From Odobenus rosmarus divergens (taxonomy: Eukaryota > Chordata > Mammalia > Carnivora > Odobenidae): a stretch of 64,000 nt of DNA. Shown here piece after piece: positions 54,891-64,000 of this stretch. The notes beneath the pieces were generated by a model, which saw nothing but the letters and a program-made list of their open reading frames with translations, did no database searches and was not told where the DNA came from. Every line of letters starts with the position of its first letter. Position 1 is the first letter of the stretch. The position numbers and the translations under genes were made by a program. The stretch spans positions 273,744 to 337,743 of the forward strand of contig NW_004450943.1 of the NCBI RefSeq assembly GCF_000321225.1. The letters are read 5' to 3'.

Positions 54891-56249
54891 ACAAGGTTGG
54901 CTTCTCTTTAGACCATGAGAATAAAACCCACACTGGAATGGGCTTGGACTTATATTTCTCTTCTCTTTGATTTACTGATTTCACTGATTGGAAAGCAAGT
55001 CATACAGATAAAATTGCAAGAAAGAAAGTTGCAAGAAAGAAAGCTGTCTTCTGTGAAAACAGTGAATTACAGGGGTGGATGGACCCTTTTATATTTTAAC
55101 AGGGTTTCTAGGTCATTGGCCCTCTATTTATTATTTTAAGCATAAGCTGATCCCATTTGATGACAGCACTAAGAATTGATGATTTCTTTATCCCCAAAAC
55201 AATTGAAGACAGAAGAGGAAGGCATAAAGCTCTAGAGTTTTTAAGGTTGGGGACCATCTGCCCAGGGATCATCTTCATATGTACAAGGTCAAATAGTAGG
55301 CACATGAAACTTTGAATTTCCTCCCCACTTTTCCAGCAAAACCCACCAGCTCAGAACCTTGGGAAATTTATCTTGCCCTTGCTTCCTGCAGTCAGAGCCT
55401 GAATATGGTATGGAATGGAAATGCTGGAATTGAGAGCAGGTCTTTAAGTAAGACACCCCCTGGACCTGATCCTAGTATATGGTCAGTGCCCTGTAAATTG
55501 TGTCTGTTATTATTTTTACTCCCAATTCAGCTTTTGTACTCCAGTCACATTGATCCTTAATCTTCCTTTGAATGTTTCTGTGTAGAGGAGTCTTTAAATG
55601 ATTAGTTTTGGATTCTTAGCTTTTATATTCTGTATTTTGAATTCTGTCCAAGTAGCCAACCTACTCATGTTAATTGCAGTGCTCTCAACATAGAAGACAT
55701 TTCTTAGATACAGGGTCTATTCTGGAGTATTCAAAGAAGACTGACAGGTCATTTTGGGATGGGCTCCTTTCTACTTTCCAAATTCAGTTTTTCTTCTCAA
55801 ACTGTTCCAGAACCTGTGAATTTAAAGACCCTCATTTTAGTATCAGGGTTTTATGCAACAATACGCCCCCCCCCCACATCCCCCTTCATATATTCCCAAT
55901 TTGACCAGGAAATCATATAGAAGTGGTCAGGGGATCCCGATGCCTTGTTTTGAAAATGTACATATTAATGCTTATCTTCTCTTCTCAGCTCTTGATCCCC
56001 AGAGCTTTGCCTCCTTATAGGTAAAGACAAGGTTAGGATTTTTGCCAGCCTTTGTGTTGTTTCATTTTGGTATTCGCCTTGGCTTCAGAAGTCCTCCTGC
56101 CCCGCCCCCCCGCCCCTCTCTGTCACATTTTCTCTTACCAAATACCCTCCCATTCCTGGCCAGCCATATCTCAAGTCATCCATCTTTTGGGATGAGATGT
56201 CATTACAAACCTAATAATTTTAAAGATGAAGATAATAGTAATAGGTAAG
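54891..56249. other. Unique non-coding sequence
   Basis: A 15-bp tandem duplication (TTGCAAGAAAGAAAG twice) lies at 55013-55042. C-runs lie at about 55864-55876 and 56100-56116. No gene; frames of 60-82 codons only. Confidence 0.4.
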
Positions 56250-56440
56250 ATTTACCGAATTTTCATCATATGTTAGATGCTGTTGTAGCCGCTTTATAGA
56301 TATGAACACATTTGATACTCACAACTGCTCCATGAAATAGATGCAATTGTTATCTCCATTTTATAGATGGGGAAACTGCTACAAGAGAGAATAAGTACCT
56401 TGCATAACTGCAGCAAGTGGACAACAGCTTGGCCACAGGT
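56250..56440 (-). mobile_element. MIR SINE
   Basis: 'CATATGTTAGATGCTGTTGT', 'TTGATACTCACAACTGCTCC', ATCTCCATTTTATAGATGGG and GAAACTGCTACAAGAGAG run antisense. Confidence 0.85.
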
Positions 56441-56559
56441 CTGCTTGGACAGTTAGGTGCTGACTGTGGAGAATTTCCTCTGTAAGCACCTCTAGGCTCT
56501 GGACACTGACATCCAGGATCCTGACTCAGACAGTCCCAAACAAGGCACTCTTGTCATCA
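56441..56559. other. Unique spacer
   Basis: No feature seen. Confidence 0.4.
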
Positions 56560-56935
56560 GCAAGAGCACAACATAAAAACATTTCCTACAAAATTTATAA
56601 AATGCTGGAATAATGTGTCATTTCTGCAAATCTCCTTTAAAAGCACGTCTGCCAGACAACCTTTATGACATTACCTTTGTACTCAGAAAAAAATTATGAA
56701 GTAATGAAAAAAATACTAAAATAAGGTCACTTCCTTCCTCTTAACAGAGTGCTGAGAAGGTATTTTTAGAGCTTGTTTTCCAAACAAAGGAAGTTGAGCT
56801 GAAGAAGTCACTTTCATTTGGAAATCAGGTGAAAGTCAACAACATTGCTGCTAATGAAATGAAAAAAGCAACACATTCCCAGGAGAGTATCTCTACATGC
56901 AAACTAATTTCTAATTTCTAAGGTCAAAAAAAAAT
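56560..56935. promoter_or_regulatory. Candidate conserved non-coding element
   Basis: Repeat-free, with several short A/T-core motifs and spacing typical of enhancers: GCAACACATTCCCAGG at about 56868, 'CATTGCTGCTAATGAAATG' at about 56842-56860 (homeodomain-like TAATGA), TTTTCCAAACAAAGG at about 56776 (SOX/FOX-like), and 'GGAATAATGTGTCATTTC'. No coding frame. Forms the left end of the richest such cluster in the window. Confidence 0.4.
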
Positions 56936-57099
56936 TAGACATAATTCAGTCCAACAACAGGTAATTTTGAGAAGAGTTTATTTAGGAACTACCCACTAAG
57001 TAGGAGTTAGCAGCCTACAATTATTTTTTGGTTTATTCTAAAATTCACTTGCATAGGCACAGCCTATTGGGGGGTGGGGGTAGGGGATGGGACCCTGAT

Positions 57100-57780
57100 T
57101 TGAAACATGTCGCTGCTAACCAAACAATGAAATGAAGAGAACAATAAACAAAGGAAAGCTTTCCAAAGGCTCTCTTCATTTACATTCTGAGATTACTGGC
57201 CTCATCTCTCTGCTGAAATAGCCTTGCATTACCGGCCGTCCAAAAGCATAATCAGGTACTAGTGGGAGCTTTTGCTCCAGCAAACTGCACGAAGAATATT
57301 TGAATGCTGCCAAGACTATAGGTGCCTGTTTCAAGTTGTCATAGTATATGCTATAATGTGTCATAAATAAGGGAGGTATATTTATAAATCTGACATTAAA
57401 AATGTGTTCCTAAAATATCTCGTGTGTTCCCCAGCCATGTCAGCATAGAAATAATGTTTAGTATTTGTTTATTTTACTGGACCACCCCATGAACCTGGGG
57501 GAAGCATGTTAGAAAAAAAATTATAGCTACGCCAACTATTCTGGGAGATACACGAGCCCTCCATGTTTATCAGGTTGAGGGCACTGTATTTTGATGTCAA
57601 TAAGCAATTTTTCCAGCCCGGTCTCCTGCCCGACCCTTTTAATCCATCAATATATTATTAGAGATAAAGTTGGTGGATGCCTGCTGCAGTTAGAAGATAA
57701 ATGACATCTCTGAAGTCAGGCATTAAAGACTAGATTAAGGCCTTGTGACACCGTTTTCAGTGCTCATCTGTGCACTTCTG
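57100..57780. promoter_or_regulatory. Candidate conserved non-coding element, main block
   Basis: The longest repeat-free block with enhancer-like texture. SOX-like sites are AACAATG (57123-57129) and ACAAAGG (57148-57154). There are CpG-bearing unique words (TTACCGGCCGTCC near 57230, AACTGCACGAAG near 57285, AGCTACGCCAAC near 57525, CACGAGCCC near 57551, GCCCGACCC near 57628) and TTTATAAAT/TTATTTATAAATC-type A/T cores. Homeodomain-rich TTTAATCCATCAATATATTA lies at about 57638-57657, followed by TTAGAGATAAAG (GATA-like). Open frames are short. This is the part most worth aligning to other vertebrates. Confidence 0.55.
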
Positions 57781-58089
57781 TTCAACCTATCACACTGAGT
57801 GACAAGAAAGAAAAATAATGAACTGGGCCAGGGGAAGAAGAAGGAAAAAAAAAAAGGCAGAAAAAGAGATTTTTTTCCCCCCCTAACACACAAACTACAT
57901 CAGTTCATACTCGGGATTAGACTGCATTTAAAGAAAGGAAAAAAAGAAAAGAAAATGGGGAATTGAGAAGGACAGGGAAGGGGCTGTTCTATAAAGATGA
58001 AAATAGGCAAAAGGAACATTAAAGCCGAGAATTCCATTTCTGCCTGGCCAGTGTGGCTTTTGGTACCCCCCACCTGCCTCCCAGCCTCT
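57781..58089. other. Unique spacer with polypurine tracts
   Basis: A-rich purine stretches (GAAGAAGAAGGAAAAAAAAA at about 57833; GGAAAAAAAGAAAAGAAAATG at about 57937) separate two motif-dense blocks. Confidence 0.45.
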
Positions 58090-58345
58090 CCCATGCAGCC
58101 GTCTCCCAGTTAGGAATCTTCTCCTTCTCCGAGTTAGGAGTGCTGACATAAATCTTGCTAAGAGGCAGCGCTCAGTTCTAAATCTTAGTGAATCATGTTC
58201 TATTCCCGCCAAAGGATTTCCTTCACACTGCTACCATTGGTCTGGTTGGCGGTATTAAAGAGTTTTGTAACTGTATTCTGATAGTGATTTGAATATGGGT
58301 CCTGACTTGACAAATACACATGTTGAATTTTTTCTGATTGTGTGG
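58090..58345. promoter_or_regulatory. Candidate conserved non-coding element, right block
   Basis: Contains a near-duplicated pair CCAGTTAGGAATCTT / CGAGTTAGGAGTGCT at 58107-58143, 'TTCCCGCCAAAGG' (E2F-like, about 58203-58215), ATTGGTCTGGTTGGCGG (CCAAT-box-like on the minus strand, about 58236-58252) and CpGs in AT-rich surroundings. No repeats and no convincing frame. Confidence 0.45.
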
Positions 58346-58799
58346 AAAACAGTAGCCACAAATTAATTGCAAGGTGGAAGCAAAAGGAAAGGGAGATGCA
58401 GGCCAGGGGAGAGGGCCTAGGTTTGTGGGCAGGGGACCTAGAGTCTACTCTAATGCCAATTTGCCCTTACTCTTTTTCAATCACTTGTGTAGAAATAAAA
58501 CCATCCCTCTCCCCATATGTCATGCCATGTTTGTGAGGACAGAAGGGACACCTTCCTTATAGAACTCTTTTGTTCCCAGCATTTCAGTAATCCTCCTTAG
58601 AACCCAAGTCCATGAGACATTTTGTGCATTGAGGACCCTCCACAGTGGAACGCATAGAAGGCCCTCCACTGATACTTGGGAACTGACTGAGAACTCACAA
58701 ACACCTATCTCTGACACCAAGCTCCTGTTGAATGTCTTATATAAATTCTTCTGCCATCATAAATATCCCTTGTCTCCAATTAAACACTTGGCTTTCTGG
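58346..58799. other. Unique non-coding sequence
   Basis: Several opposed 62-66-codon frames; none recognised. Confidence 0.4.
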
Positions 58800-59345
58800 C
58801 CCTTAGCAAGCTTCTCCTGCTGTTAATCTCATCATCCAGGGTCAATACATTCTATCTGCTTCCAGGTCCTGGACTTTGCTTCCTTCTTGCATATCCCTTG
58901 TTCCTTACCCCTTTCTGTAGTCCCAGTTCAAGGCCTCTTTGTCCCAGATTTTATCTCCCCACAGTCTCTGTCCTTCACATCCATCATACCAGCTGTCACC
59001 AGATTGATCTTCCCCAAACTCTCCTTTGACTATGACATTCCTTGCTCAAAACTTCAGATTCCTTATTATAGCATTAAGACCGTCCAGAATCTGATCCAAG
59101 TGCTTTTCCAGTCTTTTTTTCTCTTCTTCCTCCAAAAACTCTTCAGCAAAGTAGTTCACATGCTTCAGACATGGTTATCATTTACTCATCTCTATTTACT
59201 TACTATTGTTCTTCCTTGTATTGAAATTTTCTTCCTGAAACCTTATCCAAAATCTGTACCTCCCTCACTCACTTTCCTTCTTTTCCATTTGACTGTCCTT
59301 GTCTTCCCTCAGTTGGACATGGTTTTTGCCTTCTCTGCGATACCA
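58800..59345 (+). mobile_element. LINE-2 3' portion
   Basis: 'AGCTGTCACCAGATTGATCT', 'GCTCAAAACTTCAGATTCCT', TATAGCATTAAGACCGTCCA and 'GAATCTGATCCAAGTGCTTT' follow the L2 3' region. The 163-codon open frame starting at 58887, the longest real open frame of the window, lies inside this element and is rich in L, F, S and P from pyrimidine-rich DNA, not a host gene. Confidence 0.65.
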
Positions 59346-59623
59346 TGCCTCATGTTGATAGAACACTCATGGCTGTAAGTGGCAGAACCTAGTTTGGCTC
59401 AGAAAGGCAGCTGGTTAGAAGGCATGGTACTCATGGAAAAGGCAGGGGTTTTGTGGGTCTCAAGGAATCCAACCAGAATATTGTCATATCCTTAGAATTC
59501 ACTTTGCTTTGCCTCTGCTTTTTTGTAAATGTTGAGTTCATTGTCTCCATTTGATAATGGGATCCTTCCACAACAAAGGTGGGCTTGAGGGGTGGGTAAA
59601 CATATTGCTGATAGCTCTGGTCT
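59346..59623. other. Unassigned, repeat-like start
   Basis: 'TCATGGCTGTAAGTGGCAGA' (about 59369-59388) recalls the unnamed repeat at about 18.04 kb. The rest is unassigned. Confidence 0.35.
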
Positions 59624-59843
59624 CTTATTTTTCCCTTTCTTAAAAATTTTTTTCAAGATTTTATTTGTCAGAGAGAGAGTGAGAGAGGGAACACAAGCAG
59701 GGGAAGTGGGAGAGGGAGAAGCAGGCTTCCTGCTGAGCAAGGAGCCCAACGTGGGGCTCAATCCCAGGACCCTGGGATCACGACCTGAGCTGAAGGCAGA
59801 TGTTTAATGACTGAGCCACCCAGGCACCCCTTATTTTTCCCTT
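59624..59843 (-). mobile_element. CAN SINE, antisense, perfect 14-bp target duplication
   Basis: Body 59638-59829, ending CTGAGCCACCCAGGCACCCC. The GA-rich block 'GTCAGAGAGAGAGTGAGAGA' follows a T-rich tail. Identical CTTATTTTTCCCTT flanks lie at 59624-59637 and 59830-59843. Confidence 0.97.
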
Positions 59844-60074
59844 AAGAGACAAACTGTTACTTGGGCTGCCCTACCCCAAGGGAAAAATCCTGGGGACAGA
59901 TCAATGTAGCAGTTATCAGATGTCCATCCCTGAGCCCAGAAAATGAGGCTGGGAGTGGGGGAGGAAGGTATTACAATTGGTTCAACCAGGACATATTTTC
60001 TCCAATTTGGCTAGGAAGGTTGTGGTTGATTGCAAAAGTGGTCATCACCGTTTATTCCTCCCTGTGATTTCGTA

Positions 60075-60505
60075 GCTCCTTCCATCAAGGGATTGAGTCT
60101 ATTTCCCCATCCATTAAATCCTGGCTGCTTTGTACCTTGCTTTGGTGTCAACAGAATGCAGCAGAAGTGATGCTGTGTCAGTTCCAAGCCTAGGCCTCAA
60201 GAGGCCATGCATACTTCCCTTCTTTCTCTAAAACGTGCCACAGCCATGTGAACAAGTCTGGGCTAGCCTGCATGATAATGAGAGACACATGGCCCAGTCA
60301 TCCCTGTTACCCTAAATGACAACCAGCTAACCACAAGGAGCAGAGCTGCTTAATGAGTCATGAGTACCATCATTATGCCCAGCTGACACCAGAAGAACCA
60401 TTAGATGAGTCCAGACCAAAATGCTAACCCACAAAGTCATGAGCTACATAAATTGTTGTTGCTTTAAGCCACTAAATTTTGAGATGTTTTGTTATACAAA
60501 AAAAA
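60075..60505 (+). mobile_element. MaLR-type LTR (old MLT1-like)
   Basis: 'CTGGCTGCTTTGTACCTTGC', 'CAGCCATGTGAACAAGTCTG', GGCTAGCCTGCATGATAATG, AGAGACACATGGCCCAGTCA and the 3' end 'TTGTTGTTGCTTTAAGCCAC', TAAATTTTGAGATGTTTTGT. Same group as 34.0 kb. No internal viral genes. Confidence 0.8.
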
Positions 60506-61097
60506 ATCTACTTGGCATGAATGTGAAATCTGTAATAACAACAGCTCCCATTGGAACCACATAGCTTAAAGTAGAAGTAGGAAAGTTATGTTCTCGGTAG
60601 ACAAAACCATAGAGTGCAGGTACAGACAGTTCTAGGCACTTAATGTGGGACTAGTGCATTTTCTCTTCTCTTCAGTGGGTTAGTGGGCTCCTTAGGGCAG
60701 TGTTCAACATGGTTCATCTCCTACAATGCCTAACAGATACTGGTTAATCTTAGTGAAATCTTCATTTAATCTTAATGAAGTGAGATGGGATGTTATTCTA
60801 CCATAATTCTAACTTGTGAATGCATAAGATCTAAAGATTTTTATCACTGACTTATGCTTAACCTTATTCCTGAAAAAAAATCTTCCATGTGCTACATAAA
60901 AATGCAAGTTTGGTTCCATACCTCAGCAATAGTTCCAAAAATTCAGGACTAAACCACCTCAAGAAAAGGAAATATTTCTAGCAGTGCTCACAACAAAATC
61001 TGTATCTATTCTTTGTGCAGAAACTGAGCCTACTCATGTTTTATCACTGATGAAACATCCATTGTTACCATTTGTTGAGCATCCACTATGAGTCAGT
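60506..61097. other. Unique non-coding sequence
   Basis: A CATTTGTTGAGCATCCACTATG phrase near 61069 may be the start of another old repeat. No gene. Confidence 0.4.
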
Positions 61098-61464
61098 ATC
61101 TTAGTCAATTTTTGACTGCTATAACAAAAGTACCATAGACTGGTGTGCTTAAACAACAGGCATTTATTTCTTACATTTCTGGAGGTTGGGAAGTCCCAAG
61201 ATCAAGGCACCAACAAATTTAGTGTTTGATAAGGGTTTACTTCATAATTCACAGACAGCCACATTCTTCTTGTATCCTCATGTGGCAGAAGGAGTGAGAG
61301 CACTCTTGAAGTCTCTTTTATAAGGGCACTAATCCAGCTCATGAGGGCTCCACCCTTATGATCTAACATCATCCAAAAGCTTTACTTTCAAATACTATCA
61401 TGTTGGGTGTTAGGATTTCAACATAGGAATTTTGAGGAGGATGCAAGCATTCAGTCTATAGCAA
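61098..61464 (-). mobile_element. MLT1-type MaLR LTR, antisense
   Basis: 'AGTATCTTAGTCAATTTTTG', ACTGCTATAACAAAAGTACC, 'TTAAACAACAGGCATTTATT', 'GGGCACTAATCCAGCTCATG' and 'GATTTCAACATAGGAATTTT' read as the complement of MLT1, close to full length. Confidence 0.9.
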
Positions 61465-61469
61465 CCAAG

Positions 61470-61640
61470 AACTGTGCTTGTCATTGGATAAACAATATCT
61501 CATTTAATTTAATCCTTAAAATAGCTCTGTGAAGTGGTTATTCTCATTTTACAGATGAAGACATTGAAGCTTAGGGGAGTTAAGTCTAATTGCTCAAGTT
61601 CACACAGGTAGTAAGGGCTCAAGCAGTGATTTGAACATAG
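61470..61640 (-). mobile_element. MIR SINE
   Basis: 'GCTCTGTGAAGTGGTTATTC', TCATTTTACAGATGAAGACA, 'TTGAAGCTTAGGGGAGTTAA' and 'TTCACACAGGTAGTAAGGGC' run antisense. Confidence 0.85.
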
Positions 61641-62024
61641 GGCCCTCCTACCTTATAGACCTTTCCATATTTGGATAGTGCTTCTGGGGAATGGTGGGTA
61701 ACTTCTAAGTAGAAACAAAATCTTGCTATATTGGTCTTATTCTTACTTTTGGGTCTATATATTCACTGGTTTCCTCGTCCTAGTTGTTTCTTTTCTTTTT
61801 TTACCTTTTCAGATGTGTTTTAGAAATAATTATTTGCTTTAGATTATCATAGCCTCCAGTGCATGGGAACAATTGTCTGTTTAGGCTCATGCTCAGTCAT
61901 GGCATGGCTATGAATTATTAGTAATAGTTACTATCACTAATATGCTTGGGGAATTACATATAAAGATATTTAAATAGATACAAGGCTTCAACTTTCAACC
62001 TTTCTGTATGTAGCGAACATTAGC
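61641..62024. other. Unique non-coding sequence
   Basis: Nothing recognised. Confidence 0.4.
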
Positions 62025-62300
62025 AGGTGCAAGTGAGCATGAGATACGACCTCTGCCTTCATGGACCCTAGATACTGGTGGGAAAGATAGACATGGACAC
62101 AATGGCCTATAAATGAGGGGTGTGTATTGACTGCTAGGGCACAAGTCCATTTACAAGAGGATCACAGAAGAGGAGGAAGTGACTTCCATCTGTAGGAATA
62201 AGGAAGTATTTACAGAACAGATGGACACTTGAGCTGAGTCTTAGAGGCCAAATGGGAGTTAGAAGGGCAGAACTGATGTGGCATTTTAGTTTAGTGCCCC
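62025..62300. mobile_element. Probable ancient interspersed repeat, family not named
   Basis: 'CCTCTGCCTTCATGGACCCT', then ACATGGACACAATGGCCTAT, 'GAAGTGACTTCCATCTGTAG' and 'GACACTTGAGCTGAGTCTTA' is a good copy of the unnamed class noted at 5.2, 13.1 and 15.8 kb. Confidence 0.45.
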
Positions 62301-62914
62301 TGTTAAAAAATGCTTAGTATGTCCCAGAGAGAGAAGGAGCATAGCATTGACTTAGTCTTCATTATCATCAAGCATTAGATGCAAGATGAGGATTGTGGCA
62401 ATGAAATAAATGAGAATTACAGTCCCAGGGGATGGAAAATGGGAGATCCTCCAAGATGTTGTCTCTCGGTCTCAGTGACAGTGGCTAGGTTAGATTGGCA
62501 TTTCCTGGGGTGGCACATGCACATAGGCTATTTCAAGGGATTTTCTTCATTCTGGGAAGATATTTTAAATTCCAGAAGTATAAAAGTATGAGACCTATGG
62601 AGGGGAAACATCTAGTTATAGGAGGTGAAACATACAAAGTAATGAAGGCAAATTTTAAGGAGATGGATTTCATCAGATTTAAGAAACCAATTTAAAAAAT
62701 ACTACAGAGAAGGTACTACACACACACACACACACACACACACAAACCCTGTATATTTCTTAAAGTGTGGGAGAAATTTTTAAAAATTCCATCTCTATTA
62801 AAATTAGTGTGTGCTCTATTTTAATTGCTGTGGGAGGTTAAAAAATATATGGCAACTTTATTTTGAAAACAAGGCAAACTGAAAAATAAAACTGAACAGT
62901 GTAAGATTAGAGTG
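62301..62914. other. Unique non-coding sequence with CA microsatellite
   Basis: Contains the (AC)n run described separately. A 70-codon and a 66-codon frame overlap with no known family. Confidence 0.4.
62718..62745 (+). repeat. (AC)n microsatellite
   Basis: Uninterrupted AC run of about 13-14 units, ending in AAACCC. Confidence 0.95.
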
Positions 62915-63235
62915 GGATGAACTCCCAAAAATTCAAGTCCACTAGAACTTCAGAATGTGACCTTTTTTTGGAATAATGGTCTTTGCAGATGTAACGATGG
63001 TAAAGTTTGAGATAAGATTATACTAGACAACAGTGGGCTCTAAATCCCAGGACTGCTGTCCTTAGAAGAAGAGAGAATAGGGAGACAGACAGAAGAGGAG
63101 TAAAGCCATGTGAATATCCCCAGGCAGGGACTGGAGTTATGCCGCCACAAGCCAAGGATGACAGAAACTCCAGAAGCTGGAAGAAGTGAGGAAGGATTCC
63201 CTCCTCGAGCCTTCAGAGAGAGCATGGCTTCATCA
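62915..63235 (+). mobile_element. MLT1-type MaLR LTR, 3' part lost
   Basis: 'CCACTAGAACTTCAGAATGT', GACCTTTTTTTGGAATAATG, 'GTCTTTGCAGATGTAACGAT', 'GGACTGCTGTCCTTAGAAGA' and 'ACAAGCCAAGGATGACAG' give sense MLT1 up to CTCGAGCCTTCAGAGAGAGC. The AATAAA/GTTTAAGCCACCCAG end is missing because an L1 begins here. Confidence 0.85.
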
Positions 63236-64000
63236 TACATAAAAATAAACTCAAATAGATTAAATACCTAAATGTGAGACCTGTAACATTAAAATCCTAG
63301 AAGAGAGCACAGGCAATAATGTCTCTGACATCAGCCATGGCAACATTTTTCTAGATATGTCTCCTGAGGCATGGGAAATAAAAACAAAATAAACTACTGG
63401 GACTTCATCAAAATAAAAAGCTTTTGCACAGCAAAGGAAACAATCAACAAGTGAACCTACTGAATGACAGAAGATATTTGCAAATGATGTACCTGAGAAA
63501 GGGTAAGTATCCAAAATATATAAAGAAGTCATACAATTCAACATCCAAAAAACAAACAATACAATGAAAAAATAGGCAGGAGTCTGACTAGACATTTCTC
63601 CAAAGGAAACATCCAGATGGCCGACAAACACATGAAAAGATGCTCAACATCACTCAGGAAACAAACGGAGGGTTGCTGGAGTGGTGGGGGCGGGGGGGAG
63701 GGATGGGGTGGCTGGGTGATAGACATTGGGGAGGGTATGTGGTACGGTGAGTGCTGTGAATTGTGCAAGACTGTTGAATCACAGATCTGTACCTCTGAAA
63801 CAAATAATGCAATATATGTTAAGAAAAAATAAAAAGCAGGAGGGGAAGAATGAAGGGGAGTAAATCAGAGGGAGAGATGAACCATGAGAGACGATGGACT
63901 CTGAAAAACAAACTGAGGGTTCTAGAGGGGAGGGGTTGGGGGGATGGGTTAGCCTGGTGATGGGTATTAAAGAGGGCACATTCTGCGTGGAGCACTGGGT
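63236..64000 (+). mobile_element. Carnivore LINE-1, internally deleted, running off the window
   Basis: 63236-63655 is sense ORF2 sequence ('CCTAGAAGAGAGCACAGGCA', 'GGAAATAAAAACAAAATAAA', 'GAAAAGATGCTCAACATCAC'). It joins abruptly at about 63656 to 3' UTR (CAGGAAACAAACGGAGGGTT, 'GGGTGATAGACATTGGGGAG', 'CTGTACCTCTGAAACAAATA'), then, after AAGAAAAAATAAAAAG, a second 3' UTR module (ATGAACCATGAGAGACGATG, 'CTGAAAAACAAACTGAGGGT', 'GGGTATTAAAGAGGGCACAT'). The tail and any target duplication lie beyond the right edge. ORF2 is not intact, so it is not autonomous. Confidence 0.9.

Noticed and set aside
58887..59378. 163-codon open frame, plus strand
   Set aside because: Lies in an L2 3' region, with composition expected from pyrimidine-rich DNA; no domain recognised.

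Overview
The window is mammalian, from a carnivoran, and it is intergenic or deep-intronic. The diagnosis rests on at least nine insertions of the tRNA-Lys-derived carnivore SINE (CAN/SINEC type) in different states of decay, and on LINE-1 copies with the 3' untranslated sequence typical of carnivores. The SINE tails, with CT-rich tracts and AATAAA repeats, suggest a caniform (bear, seal or mustelid type) more than a felid, but I cannot fix the species. The family names given here are read by eye from remembered consensus sequences; no database search was run.

I find no protein-coding gene, exon, tRNA, rRNA or snRNA that I can defend. The open frames present are short (the longest uninterrupted one is 163 codons). 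None shows a protein family I know except decayed LINE-1 ORF2 pieces, and many lie inside repeats or an assembly gap. The layout is a background of old unique sequence sprinkled with ancient MIR, L2, hAT-Charlie, Tigger and MaLR/ERVL LTR fragments, overlaid by younger L1 and SINE insertions.

Region by region: 1-6 kb is mostly unique, with a probable conserved non-coding block at 2.8-3.1 kb and L2/MIR debris. 6-10.9 kb holds a fresh SINE, an old LTR, a 144/148-bp inverted repeat and a 422-base gap inside a SINE with a GAAA tail. 11-18 kb is repeat-poor, with candidate enhancers at 11.2-11.5 and 14.7-15.3 kb. 18.6-26.9 kb is dominated by LINE-1 of several ages. It includes a 5'-inverted (twin-primed) copy, a copy with a doubled 3' end and a 200-bp tandem duplication. 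27-40 kb is mixed unique sequence with hAT, LTR, L2 and one SINE. 40.3-44.9 kb is one long decayed antisense L1 hit by three SINEs in the same orientation. 46-53 kb is another repeat-dense tract. 56.5-58.3 kb looks like the strongest cluster of conserved non-coding sequence. 58.8-64 kb returns to L2, LTRs and a carnivore L1 that runs off the right edge.

The pattern (no exons, several compact blocks rich in homeodomain, SOX and octamer-like motifs, long unique stretches) fits a gene desert or large intron with distal enhancers. That is inference; conservation across species was not measured. No CRISPR array, operon, prophage or other prokaryote-like system is present, and I see no clear new biological system. 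The most unusual items are structural: the duplications and compound L1 insertions at 21.9-24.6 kb.
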